From Halieaceae bacterium UBA6060 (GTDB lineage Bacteria > Pseudomonadota > Gammaproteobacteria > Pseudomonadales > Halieaceae): 64,000 nt of DNA. Both the position numbers and the translations under genes were made by a program. Position 1 is the first letter of the stretch; each line of letters opens with the position of its first letter. Below, in pieces: positions 1 through 7,873 of the stretch. The notes below the pieces were generated by a model, which was given only the letters and a program-made list of their open reading frames with translations, was not told the origin of the DNA and searched no databases. The stretch covers positions 1 to 64,000 of the forward strand of contig DIYG01000038.1 in assembly GCA_002428935.1 (NCBI GenBank), given 5' to 3'.

Positions 1-162
1 GCGTCGACGGGTCTTGCGAAGGGTGGTTGGCCACGTTGGGGGGGTAACAACGGGAACACGGCGAACCAGTGCGGTTATTACCTGGATGTGGACGACACAG
101 ACAGTGATGGGGTGAGTGACTGTCGGGAATGGATTGATGGTACGGATCCATATAACCCTTAA
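1..162 (+). CDS. C-terminus of a protein with thrombospondin-3-like calcium-binding repeat (5' truncated by window)
   Basis: Codons in phase with base 1 stay open to a TAA at 160-162, giving 53 residues of a protein that begins outside the window. The last 25 residues contain Asp-rich DVDDTDSDGVSD followed by REWIDGTDPYNP, the spacing of thrombospondin type 3 / EF-hand-like calcium loops that often end secreted or surface proteins of marine bacteria. The stretch before it is rich in Gly, Asn and Trp. The parent function cannot be told from this tail. The repeat assignment is by motif only; the reading frame itself is clear. Confidence 0.6.
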   Translation, partial: ASTGLAKGGWPRWGGNNGNTANQCGYYLDVDDTDSDGVSDCREWIDGTDPYNP

Positions 163-207
163 ATACCGGAATCTCTACGTGACACCGAAGCATTCGGTGA
201 TCGCCGG

Positions 208-474
208 ATGAGTCTTCGTATGGACGTGCTAAGACTCAATGGAAGGGTTAAGAGACTTTCGACCCTTGAATTGAGTCGTTACCAAGGTGTGGCAAGCACC
301 ACTTCACCATCATATCTACGTGAGATGAGCGCTGCCGAGGTGGCGGCATTGGTTGCAAGTCTTCAAGAGGCGGATCGGCTCATGCTGCTCGATCACTTCT
401 CTCTTGATCTAGGCGGTATCCCAAGAAAATCAGTGTTTTCGACACTGAAAAGTGCGGTAACTCAAATTTCATAA
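208..474 (+). CDS. Small hypothetical protein, paralogue of the next gene
   Basis: An 88-residue protein with no signal peptide or membrane segment. Its first 27 residues (VLRLNGRVKRLSTLELSRYQG) match the start of the following gene in pattern: L-x-LNG-x-VK-x-LS-x-L, then an aromatic residue and Gly. The middle (about residues 40-75) looks helical and acidic. I do not recognise a family. A second in-frame ATG lies at 220; neither has a strong ribosome binding site. The gene sits 14 bases before the next start and is probably cotranscribed with it and with the peptidoglycan-binding-like gene. Base composition is AT-richer than most of the window. Confidence 0.6.
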   Translation: MSLRMDVLRLNGRVKRLSTLELSRYQGVASTTSPSYLREMSAAEVAALVASLQEADRLMLLDHFSLDLGGIPRKSVFSTLKSAVTQIS

Positions 475-488
475 CTGAGGGTTTGATC

Positions 489-809
489 ATGGGTATAAAA
501 AGTGCGCTAAAAGAATTGAATGGGAAAGTGAAAGATCTGAGTAGTCTCCATGTTCAGACGTTCTCAGGGACACTGGAGATTAAGGTTTCGGAAGAAGACA
601 AATTCACCAAGCTGAGTGACGCACTTGATGCTGCTGATGGCTCCGTGAATCTCAGTGTTGAAACGCTAATGCACTTTGACGGCGACGCCTACAACTTCGT
701 AACCGATGGAATTGCGCCCGAGCTACTGCAAGTGCATAAAGATGCGTTGGAAGCGGGTATGAACGCTCGCAAGGCACTGATGGATATGGTGTCTGGTTGG
801 ATTAATTAA
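489..809 (+). CDS. Small hypothetical protein, paralogue of the preceding gene
   Basis: A 106-residue protein starting at the ATG at 489, eight bases after GAGG (477-480); a TTG at 483 would add two residues. The N-terminus (LKELNGKVKDLSSLHVQTFSG) repeats the pattern of the previous small protein, after which the two diverge. It has no signal peptide, transmembrane segment or cysteine, and the C-terminal half is predicted helical and acidic. The stop is two bases before the start of the large gene at 812, so translation is probably coupled. The conserved N-terminal 25 residues could be a shared docking or targeting segment; that is inference. No family recognised. Confidence 0.65.
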   Translation: MGIKSALKELNGKVKDLSSLHVQTFSGTLEIKVSEEDKFTKLSDALDAADGSVNLSVETLMHFDGDAYNFVTDGIAPELLQVHKDALEAGMNARKALMDMVSGWIN

Positions 810-811
810 CC

Positions 812-2398
812 ATGGGCTCATCGCTGAAGCCTCCTTCAGCGAGACTTCGACAGCCAGAGCTCTGGAACAATCAAGATATTCCGGCTGCCTTCGGGAGCCT
901 CGAAGAACTCATCTTTGAGTCTGGGCAAAAGGGCGTCATAGAAGACTTGCCCGGGTCCAAAGAAGAGGCTCAAAGTGAGAACTACGCTTACCGTGCACGA
1001 GTGATAGGCGAGAGACTGTGGTTATTAGGTTATCTGAGTGGGTACCGACTAAGCGCTCGAAGGCTCTTTCGAGCTGATCGTGCAGCCTTTCTTGATGCGG
1101 TAGCCGCTTTTCAAGCTGAAGCGGGTCTCGTCGCTGACAGTTGGGTAGGTAAGAAGACCTGGTCAGCGCTAGAAGAACTGGTCAGCTTCGAAGGACTACC
1201 GCTTGGTGATTCCTGGTTTCGTGGGGAGCAACTTTGCATAGCGTTTCAAAGGGCTGTGCAGTGTCGGTTGTTTGCCCTTGGGCTCGTAAGACATCGCCCC
1301 GCCAAGACCTTTGAGGGTATCGAAGAGTCCGGAAGGGCTAGGCTTGAGCGAATTCTAGTCTCTCTTCGTGTTTTTGAGAGCGATGATCTAACCGAAGAAA
1401 AACTATATCGATGCCTGCTCGATCAAGATCAAATCGCCGCCGCCATTGCGGACCTGGCGGTAAATGATCCCTCGGGCAGTGCCAGTAATGATCAATTGGT
1501 GTTTAGGTACTATGTGAGACCGAGCTGGCATAGACGCAAGCATCAGCGGCTCATGAGAAAGTTCATTCTTCAGGTGGCCAAGGTGGAGTTGTGGCTACTT
1601 GGTTTTGATATATCGATCGATGGAAAGGATAACTTTCCCGTTCGGCATTTTCCTCACGCGTCTGGCAGGAAAAATAAGAAAGTTCAGACGGTGCTTTCGC
1701 AGTTCTACAGGGATCTGGTGGAGTTGTCCCAGACGCAAGCTGATACGCTGAGCGAAGAAATCACTCCCGAGTTTTTCCGTGCAATTGTCCTTCAGGAACA
1801 TCTTCGTAAAGACGATGTTCCGGTAAATGTCGAGGATGGTACCGACGTCCAATTATTGCTAGACGAGTTCAAATCCCAAGCAGAGATCGATGCCGCTCTT
1901 GTTGAAGGACGTGAGCTAGGAATGCGAATTTGGGATGGCATAAAGCGCGTTTTTCGATGGTTTCGCAATCTCTATCGCCGAGTTGTCCGTATCGGAAAGA
2001 ATCTCGTGCGTGGCTTCTATCGGTACGCGACAAAAGGTGTCCAGATCGTCAGGCGATCACTACGTGCCTTCACGGAAAGCGCCTATACCTACATTCACAG
2101 TGAATGGCGCGACGCGCAAGAGGATTGGCCGCTGGTGCAGTTTCATCGTGATCTCGACGTGCTTGTTTATCAGGGCCCGAATACCAGTGCCGAAGACTGC
2201 CGTCGCGTGGGACTACGCCTATCTTTGTTTTCGCTGAGATTTCGGTTTTCCGCCAAAGCCATTGGATTGGTATTTGAAGCCTTGGTTGCAGGCGTTCTTA
2301 ATCATTGGGCGCGTCTGGCACGCGCGCTGGTCGAGAATTTCAAGGAGTTGTTACCGCTCTACAGACAGCTACAAGAAACTGAGACCCAATTGGCCTAG
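812..2398 (+). CDS. Large protein with degenerate peptidoglycan-binding-like repeats and a cationic helical region
   Basis: A 528-residue protein without an evident signal peptide. Residues about 65-125 resemble a peptidoglycan-binding domain 1 fold: a first helix with LWLLGYL, then a helix with AVAAFQAEAGL, then the VGKKTWSAL closing motif. Two weaker copies may follow: about 145-215 (CRLFALGL) and 255-325 (ELWLLGFDIS, then VQTVLSQFYRD). Residues about 370-420 are very rich in Arg, Lys and aromatics (WDGIKRVFRWFRNLYRRVVR), which could form an amphipathic cationic helix. The C-terminal 80 residues are mixed hydrophobic. It follows two small paralogous genes with almost no gap. Lack of export signal argues against an ordinary cell-wall hydrolase; the role is unknown. 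Confidence 0.65.
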   Translation: MGSSLKPPSARLRQPELWNNQDIPAAFGSLEELIFESGQKGVIEDLPGSKEEAQSENYAYRARVIGERLWLLGYLSGYRLSARRLFRADRAAFLDAVAAFQAEAGLVADSWVGKKTWSALEELVSFEGLPLGDSWFRGEQLCIAFQRAVQCRLFALGLVRHRPAKTFEGIEESGRARLERILVSLRVFESDDLTEEKLYRCLLDQDQIAAAIADLAVNDPSGSASNDQLVFRYYVRPSWHRRKHQRLMRKFILQVAKVELWLLGFDISIDGKDNFPVRHFPHASGRKNKKVQTVLSQFYRDLVELSQTQADTLSEEITPEFFRAIVLQEHLRKDDVPVNVEDGTDVQLLLDEFKSQAEIDAALVEGRELGMRIWDGIKRVFRWFRNLYRRVVRIGKNLVRGFYRYATKGVQIVRRSLRAFTESAYTYIHSEWRDAQEDWPLVQFHRDLDVLVYQGPNTSAEDCRRVGLRLSLFSLRFRFSAKAIGLVFEALVAGVLNHWARLARALVENFKELLPLYRQLQETETQLA

Positions 2399-2529
2399 TT
2401 TGTTTGAAGCTTTGACTTGTGAGGGTTGGGTGTAGATTTCCATTAATGAGTTAGTGATGTTCGAAAAGCGGCTTCGTCGAAAGAGTTGTTGAACTTGGCT
2501 GATAGCTGCTCATAACCGGAGTTGAAAGC

Positions 2530-3345
2530 ATGAACTTAGTAGGGCTAGAGCGCGTCAATGAGACCTTCCGAGCCACCATGCGGCAAGGAGTGCCTTTGGT
2601 AGCTATCATGATTCTGTCTGCGAAAAGCTGCCTTCTTCTCGCGCAAGATTATTCTGAGCAAACCGAAGTTACCAGTAGAGTAGAACTAGAGGCTAACTCG
2701 GGTGTTTGTCGCGTGGAAGTACCCAGGCGATCCTACAAGACACTCTGGCTAAGTGTAGTATCAAATCACGGATCGGGTGCCCTCGTGGACGGACGCTACC
2801 TAGTAACAGCCGCACATAACGTCGCAAACTATATTGGGAGCCGGGTATCGGGGAATATTACAGTCCGATGTGGGTACACGAGTAAAGATGAGTATCTTCA
2901 CACTGTTACTGTACCGAATGTGCGTCCATCTAAGGTGAATGTCCCCTCCTATAGATTTAGCTTTGGTTCGTCTCGCTACCAGCATGATTATGCGTTTTTG
3001 GATCTTGGAGAATACCTGGATGGTGTTGCATCGTTTGAGCTAGAGGAGGATTACACTCCGATAGAAGACAGCAAGGTCCATATAAGCGGCTATCCCGGTA
3101 TTGCTTTTGACGGTAGAACACTAACCACCGCCGAAGGAAAGCTCACCGCCGAGGTCGGAAACACGGTGGCGTACGGTATCACCACCTATACGGGAAATAG
3201 TGGTGGACCTGTTTGGATTGCGACCGAGAACGGAAGGGCGCTTGTGGCGGTTCATGTGGCAACCAGGCTGGGAAGAGTTGTTAACCAAGGCTTCTTGAAT
3301 GACTGGACGGCTTGGCGTGACTCGATTGATGGTGAAGCACAGTAA
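2530..3345 (+). CDS. Secreted trypsin-like serine protease
   Basis: A 271-residue S1-type (chymotrypsin-fold) serine endopeptidase. The catalytic triad is readable: His in TAAHNV (about residue 96), Asp in HDYAFLDL (about 156) and Ser in TGNSGGPVW (about 227). A hydrophobic stretch at residues 22-39 ending LLLAQD suggests a signal peptide with a long N-region; a start at Met18 or Met26 is also possible. GGAG (2518-2521) precedes the ATG at 2530. Shape and motifs are closest to the glutamyl-endopeptidase/V8-like branch. It acts in the periplasm or outside the cell; the substrate is unknown. It follows the small-protein cluster after 131 bases, so it is probably a separate transcription unit of the same AT-richer block. 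Confidence 0.85.
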   Translation: MNLVGLERVNETFRATMRQGVPLVAIMILSAKSCLLLAQDYSEQTEVTSRVELEANSGVCRVEVPRRSYKTLWLSVVSNHGSGALVDGRYLVTAAHNVANYIGSRVSGNITVRCGYTSKDEYLHTVTVPNVRPSKVNVPSYRFSFGSSRYQHDYAFLDLGEYLDGVASFELEEDYTPIEDSKVHISGYPGIAFDGRTLTTAEGKLTAEVGNTVAYGITTYTGNSGGPVWIATENGRALVAVHVATRLGRVVNQGFLNDWTAWRDSIDGEAQ

Positions 3346-3361
3346 AAGCCTTGTCATCCGT

Positions 3362-3394
3362 GGTCTCACCAGTGCTGCGGTGAGCCGTGTTTTG
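3362..3394 (+). terminator. Probable rho-independent terminator after the protease gene
   Basis: A hairpin with arms GG(T)CTCACC (3362-3370) and GGTGAGCC (3379-3386), one bulged base and an eight-base loop, followed by GTGTTTTGG. It lies 17 bases after the protease stop. The T run is short, so strength is uncertain. Confidence 0.5.
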
Positions 3395-3436
3395 GTCAAA
3401 AACGAGTGTTGAATTGACGCGCGCTTTAGATCAGCT

Positions 3437-4930
3437 TCAGGGAAACTCCCACTCCAAATACAGCGCATTAACATTGGAACCTCCGTACACATTCCCGTAG
3501 AGGTTGGCGCTGGCAAAGATCCCCGAACGGTGGTGCACGTAGAAGCCAAAAAATAGGTTCTCCAGGTTTTCCTTACGAAAAACATCGCCTACGGAAACGT
3601 CGAGGCTGAATTCAAGATAGTTGATCAAGTGACTGGTGCGCCGATCTTTTTCTTCGGCTTTTTCCTTCTCGATTGCCGGGACGCTATCTGCGTAGGACAA
3701 GCCCTCGGCGAAACCGAGGCGCGTTTCCACCTTGTCGGACCAGGGGAAGCGTCGATAAATCGCTTTAAACGCCAATACGCCCTCGAGAAAGTTGTCCTGC
3801 AGACCATTTTCATCCCGCCAGGCGACTCCGCCGATGAGCCACGCTTCTATCGGTAAGGTGAATACATCGTCGGAAAGCTTGCGACCAGCGAAAACACTGC
3901 CGAGACGGGTGCCACCTCCTCCGTCGCAGTTAATGTTGCCGCGAAGGATCTCATTGAACTTGGTTTCCGTGGTGCAGCCATAGGCGACACGAAGACTGGT
4001 GGGGTTGCCGTTATTGCCGAAAAAATTGAAATCTCCCGCATCTCTCGGAATGCGCAGTTGATCCAATTCGTAACGGTAGGTGAGGTTAACGCTGGCTACC
4101 CCGTGCTCGGTGACGATAGGGCTGTCGGTAATCGTGTCGCTGTAATTTCGGTAGGCGAGATTGGCGGCGAAATGATGCTGCTTCCATGCCGTATAGCGAG
4201 TGGCGATGCCGATGCCCCAGGTGTCAGCGGCGTCTACGGAATAGGCCGGTCGCGTATCCGTGACCTCATCCTCGCGCACGCCGAAGTAGTAGTCGGACTT
4301 TTCCGAGGATAAACGTCGGTACTCGATCCAGGGCTCCCACTGCCAGGGGCCGTCCCGAAACACCTTTGCCCATTGGGCTCGGACTTCGCCGCCGTTGTGC
4401 ACCCCGTCGACGTCGTGGCGCAGTTGAACACCGAAGCGGCCGAGTGATGTTTTCCGGGTGAGTTCTATACCGCCTTCGAGAGCATTTTTTCGCTCCATGC
4501 CTTTAAGGGGGTCGTTGTCATCGCGTACCTCCCCGGTGTCACTAAAGAAGGTGTGGTCGTTGTAACCCTGGATGAAGTAGCTGCCAAAGATATCGAGCTG
4601 CCAGCGACCGTTGTCGATGGCGTGCCAGCCGAAATCCGTGGTGTCGAGAAAAAAACGCTTGCCGGTATATGTGAAGGTAGGCATGAAATCGGTGCGATAA
4701 CTCTCACCCGCATACAGGGAGTCCTGCCAGGTATAGGCAAAGCCCAGGGACCAGTTACCCGAGCGGTCTTCGGGATCCAACTGCCGGGTGTCATTAAAGC
4801 CGTGAGCGGGGCCGATGAAGGCCAGGAAGATACTCCAGACCAAGACCTTTACGCTTAGAAGTGCGGAAGGGCGGGAGAGTAAACGCCCTGTGCCCACCTT
4901 GCTCGTCACATCGCTCATGACTTTGCTCAT
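3437..4930 (-). CDS. MipA/OmpV-like outer-membrane barrel with a PagL-like C-terminal part
   Basis: About 497 residues from the ATG at 4930; the frame stays open further upstream and an earlier start would overlap the next gene. A signal peptide (LVWSIFLAFIGPAHG) is followed by alternating beta strands rich in aromatics and ending in a terminal WEF(P), as in outer-membrane barrels. The N-terminal half (WSLGFAYTWQDSLYAGE, DFMPTFTYTGKRFFLDTTDFG) matches the MipA/OmpV family. The last 120 residues (HLINYLEFSLDVSVGD, FYVHHRSGIFASANLYG) resemble lipid A deacylase PagL-type barrels, which use a His-x-Ser pair. At about twice the usual MipA length, it may be a fusion. There is no obvious Shine-Dalgarno before 4930. 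Enzymatic activity is unproven. Confidence 0.7.
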   Translation of the reverse strand: MSKVMSDVTSKVGTGRLLSRPSALLSVKVLVWSIFLAFIGPAHGFNDTRQLDPEDRSGNWSLGFAYTWQDSLYAGESYRTDFMPTFTYTGKRFFLDTTDFGWHAIDNGRWQLDIFGSYFIQGYNDHTFFSDTGEVRDDNDPLKGMERKNALEGGIELTRKTSLGRFGVQLRHDVDGVHNGGEVRAQWAKVFRDGPWQWEPWIEYRRLSSEKSDYYFGVREDEVTDTRPAYSVDAADTWGIGIATRYTAWKQHHFAANLAYRNYSDTITDSPIVTEHGVASVNLTYRYELDQLRIPRDAGDFNFFGNNGNPTSLRVAYGCTTETKFNEILRGNINCDGGGGTRLGSVFAGRKLSDDVFTLPIEAWLIGGVAWRDENGLQDNFLEGVLAFKAIYRRFPWSDKVETRLGFAEGLSYADSVPAIEKEKAEEKDRRTSHLINYLEFSLDVSVGDVFRKENLENLFFGFYVHHRSGIFASANLYGNVYGGSNVNALYLEWEFP

Positions 4931-4980
4931 GACATTGCGAATCACAACAACACCGCTAAAGGAGCCCTGAGGTATCCGAC

Positions 4981-6270
4981 CTACGAGGCCTGCACGTCGA
5001 TGAAGCGACCACCGTCGCGGGCCAAACACTTTAGAGTTTCGCAGGGTGTCACCTTGTCATCCTCCTGGGCGAGGGACTCCATGGTGGCCAACACGGTTTC
5101 CGCACCCACCATGTCGCCGTACAGCATGGGGCCGCCCTTGTCCGCAGGCCAGCCGTAACCATTGAGCCAAACGATATCGATATCGGATGCTCGCTGGGCC
5201 TTACCTTCTTCGAGGATTTTCAGGCCTTCGTTGATCATGGGGTGAATACAGGCCGCCACGATTTCATCCTGGCTAAGGGCCTGTCCCGCTTCCACACCCG
5301 TGATTCGAGCGATAATCTCAGCGGTGACTTCCGAGGGCACGGGTCGATTGTTTTCGTCATAGTCGTAGAAACCTGCGCGGGTTTTCTGACCGCGGCGGTC
5401 GAGTTCGCACAAGGCGTCCCGGAAGGGGTTATCCGTGGTTGCGCCCTTTTTCCAGCCAATATCCAGCCCCGCGAGGTCGGACATTTGGTAGGGCCCCATG
5501 CGGAAGCCAAAGGCATTCAGAGCGGCGTCGATCTCCCAGGGTGTGGCTCCCTTCATGAGTAGCTTGTGAGCCTCGGCCTGTCGCGCAAACAGGATTCGGT
5601 TGCCAACGAAGCCCGGGCAGACCCCCACCAGCGTTGCTACTTTGTTGATGGTTTTCGCCAGCGTCATGCTGGTAGCGATGACGTCTTTCGCTGTGTGCTC
5701 GGCGCGGACAATTTCCAGAAGCTTCATCACGTTTGCCGGGGAGAAGAAATGCAGGCCGATAACGTCCTCGGGGCGCTGCGTGACGCTGGCAATCTCGTCG
5801 ATATTTAGCGCCGAGGTATTGGTGGCCAAAATGGCTCCTGGTTTCGCTACCTGATCCAACTCCGAGAAGATTTGCTTCTTAATGGCTACATCTTCAAAGA
5901 CCGCCTCTATGACCAGATCGCAGTCGGCGAAATCGGTGATACGGAGCGTTCCGCTGAGCAAGTTCATGCGCAGATCCACCTCGTCCTGGGGAAAGCGCCC
6001 TTTGTCCGCGCTGCGCTGATAGTTTCTCCGCACCACATTGAGGCCGCGGTCTAGTGCCTCCTGTTCCCGTTCGAGGATTACCACGGGGATGCCCGCGGTG
6101 GCGAAGTTCATGGAGATTCCGCCGCCCATGGTGCCCGCGCCGATGACCCCCACTTTTTCAATCGTTCGTGTCGCCGTATCAGCGGGAACATCCGCTACCA
6201 CCCAGGCGTCTCGAGCGGCTTGTGCGATGTAATCGGCAACGTCGGATTGGCTTAGGGTAAGTGCTGGCAT
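4981..6270 (-). CDS. 3-hydroxyacyl-CoA dehydrogenase (stand-alone, FadB/FadJ-type dehydrogenase half)
   Basis: A 429-residue NAD-dependent 3-hydroxyacyl-CoA dehydrogenase, oxidising L-3-hydroxyacyl-CoA to 3-ketoacyl-CoA in beta-oxidation. The Rossmann motif GVIGAGTMGGGIS lies at about residues 42-54, the catalytic His in GLHFFSPANVM at about 170, and two C-terminal 3HCDH domains follow (GFVGNRILF; then the second near EIVAACIHPMINEGL). The N-terminal 30 residues look like the linker that joins hydratase and dehydrogenase in FadB/FadJ, but the hydratase domain is absent. AGGA precedes the ATG. The substrate range and partner hydratase are unknown; a crotonase gene lies far away at 58790. Confidence 0.9.
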   Translation of the reverse strand: MPALTLSQSDVADYIAQAARDAWVVADVPADTATRTIEKVGVIGAGTMGGGISMNFATAGIPVVILEREQEALDRGLNVVRRNYQRSADKGRFPQDEVDLRMNLLSGTLRITDFADCDLVIEAVFEDVAIKKQIFSELDQVAKPGAILATNTSALNIDEIASVTQRPEDVIGLHFFSPANVMKLLEIVRAEHTAKDVIATSMTLAKTINKVATLVGVCPGFVGNRILFARQAEAHKLLMKGATPWEIDAALNAFGFRMGPYQMSDLAGLDIGWKKGATTDNPFRDALCELDRRGQKTRAGFYDYDENNRPVPSEVTAEIIARITGVEAGQALSQDEIVAACIHPMINEGLKILEEGKAQRASDIDIVWLNGYGWPADKGGPMLYGDMVGAETVLATMESLAQEDDKVTPCETLKCLARDGGRFIDVQAS

Positions 6271-6387
6271 GGCGTGGTTCCTGTGGTGTTCACGTATGGG
6301 GCGTCAATCTACTGTAAAGGTCCTGCTCGCGTCCAAGCTGAGGGGCGAACCTATGTCTCGATAGGTGTTTCCCTGCCAGGGGAAAGC

Positions 6388-6753
6388 CTATACCCAAACG
6401 TCGTTCTCGGCGGTCAGGCTGCCCCCAATGTCACCGGTGTTGATCACGCCCTTGGGCTCAACGAGCATGATCTGGCACTCAGACACAGCGACGGGCTTGT
6501 GCTCCACCCCTCGGGGAACGACGAACAGTTCGCCGCTCTTTAGCGTTACGGATCGGTCGCGAAACTCAATCTGTAACTCTCCATCCAGAACAATAAACAC
6601 TTCATCGGTATCTTCGTGGCTGTGCCAAACAAACTCACCCTGTACTTTTGCGAGTTTGAATTGATAGTCGTTCATCTCCGCGATGACCCGCGGGGACCAA
6701 TGCTCCGAGAAACGAGTGAATTTGTCGGCGAAGTTGATCGGAGTGGTCGACAT
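6388..6753 (-). CDS. Cupin-domain protein
   Basis: A 121-residue single-domain cupin. Motif 1 is readable as WHSHEDTDEVFIVLDGE (about residues 43-59), with two His and a Glu for metal binding, and motif 2 as GELFVVPRGVEHKP (about 73-86). Such small cupins are metal-binding isomerase, dioxygenase or sensor-like proteins, and the sequence does not show which. GAGGTG lies just before the ATG. It is downstream of the DUF1254 genes on the same strand, but a strong hairpin separates them, so it may be its own transcript. Confidence 0.8.
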   Translation of the reverse strand: MSTTPINFADKFTRFSEHWSPRVIAEMNDYQFKLAKVQGEFVWHSHEDTDEVFIVLDGELQIEFRDRSVTLKSGELFVVPRGVEHKPVAVSECQIMLVEPKGVINTGDIGGSLTAENDVWV

Positions 6754-6790
6754 GTTTCACCTCGGAATCAGCGCGTCGGGCAATCGAGAA

Positions 6791-6828
6791 GCAGACCTGG
6801 GCCAGAAACAGATCGGGTCCAGGCCTGC
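6791..6828 (-). terminator. Long hairpin between DUF1254 gene and cupin gene, likely terminator
   Basis: Arms 6791-6803 and 6816-6828 pair at 11 of 13 positions, with one G-U wobble on the minus strand, around a 12-base loop. It lies 28 bases past the DUF1254 gene stop (minus strand). No T run follows, so it could instead be a processing or attenuation hairpin. Confidence 0.4.
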
Positions 6829-6855
6829 ACGGTACCTGGAAGCGGCGTTGTATAC

Positions 6856-7854
6856 CTAGTCGGACATGGTACGAATGGCCGGAAACTCCCAGGAGCCGTC
6901 GAGAATCTCGGCTCCGGGTTCGTACATGCGGATTGCGTAGTTCCAATCGTTCGAAATAGGCAAGCAGTTGTTGCGGCCATCATTGCAGTCGCCAAAATGA
7001 ATGGTAATGGACCCGTCGCTGGCTTTCGTCGCGGTGACGTTGTTGTAACTGTTGATCCCCGCCTCATTGGGCTCCAGGTAGCCGTCTTCGTTGTAAACCG
7101 TGATGGACCAGAACGCGCCAACGGGTACCTCGCCGACGGTTACCATATGGGGAGTCGTTCCATCATTGGCATCAACGGTTTCCAGAATGTAGAAGGCAGC
7201 GGAGCGGGGCAGGCCGCCCCAACCGGCGGCTGCCCCAATCAGGTGGTCCACGGGGTCCACCTGATCTTGGCGTCCAAAAGCTCGAGTCGTCTCAAAGCCG
7301 AGGGTTGCGACGTCATTTAGGGCCTTACGGGCAATCGCTAGATCGTCCAGATTCCAGTCTGGAGTCACCAGGGGCCCTGGGCCGCCCCCGCTCAGGCGTA
7401 TGCCATCTTGGGCGCGATGAGCCGCGTCAACGTCTTCGGGATCGTTTACGTCGGCAAAGGTACGGATGATGACGAAGGCGAATTGGGTGCCCACATCTTC
7501 CGCCGATAATTCGTAGGTCCCGGGTTTGGCTTCGACAAACATGTAGTGGTCCTGGTTGATCACATGCATGGACATGTAACGACCGTCCGCCTCCGGCAGG
7601 GTAATGCTGGCCGGGCTCGACAAATCCAACACCACTGATGAGTAAAGGGTATCCTGGTTCGTGCGAATGACTGTTTGGTTTTCCGCCGTCGCAGGTTCGC
7701 GTAGATGCCTGAGCTCACCCACTTCGCTTTGGAGTTTAGCCATGTTGGCGCGAAGCATATGGTCGCTCTCGGCGCGAACAAAGTTGCTGATGGTAACGGG
7801 CTCTGCAAGAGCGAGCGTTGGCGTTAGGGCGGCGGCCAGGAATAGGGCTCTCAT
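6856..7854 (-). CDS. Secreted DUF1254/DUF1214 protein, short form
   Basis: 332 residues from the ATG at 7854, chosen because AAGGAG sits nine bases upstream and a clean signal peptide follows (MRALFLAAALTPTLALA). The DUF1254 part is seen at NQDTLYSSVVLDL and GRYMSMHVINQDHYMF (about residues 65-105). The DUF1214 part is seen at GAFWSITVYNEDGYLEPNE and WNYAIRMYEPGAEILDGSW (about 235-325). Proteins of this family are periplasmic or exported and of unknown biochemical role. A second, longer member is immediately upstream, 20 bases away on the same strand, so the two are probably cotranscribed and may act together. Confidence 0.85.
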   Translation of the reverse strand: MRALFLAAALTPTLALAEPVTISNFVRAESDHMLRANMAKLQSEVGELRHLREPATAENQTVIRTNQDTLYSSVVLDLSSPASITLPEADGRYMSMHVINQDHYMFVEAKPGTYELSAEDVGTQFAFVIIRTFADVNDPEDVDAAHRAQDGIRLSGGGPGPLVTPDWNLDDLAIARKALNDVATLGFETTRAFGRQDQVDPVDHLIGAAAGWGGLPRSAAFYILETVDANDGTTPHMVTVGEVPVGAFWSITVYNEDGYLEPNEAGINSYNNVTATKASDGSITIHFGDCNDGRNNCLPISNDWNYAIRMYEPGAEILDGSWEFPAIRTMSD

Positions 7855-7873
7855 CGCGATCTCCTTTTTGGAT

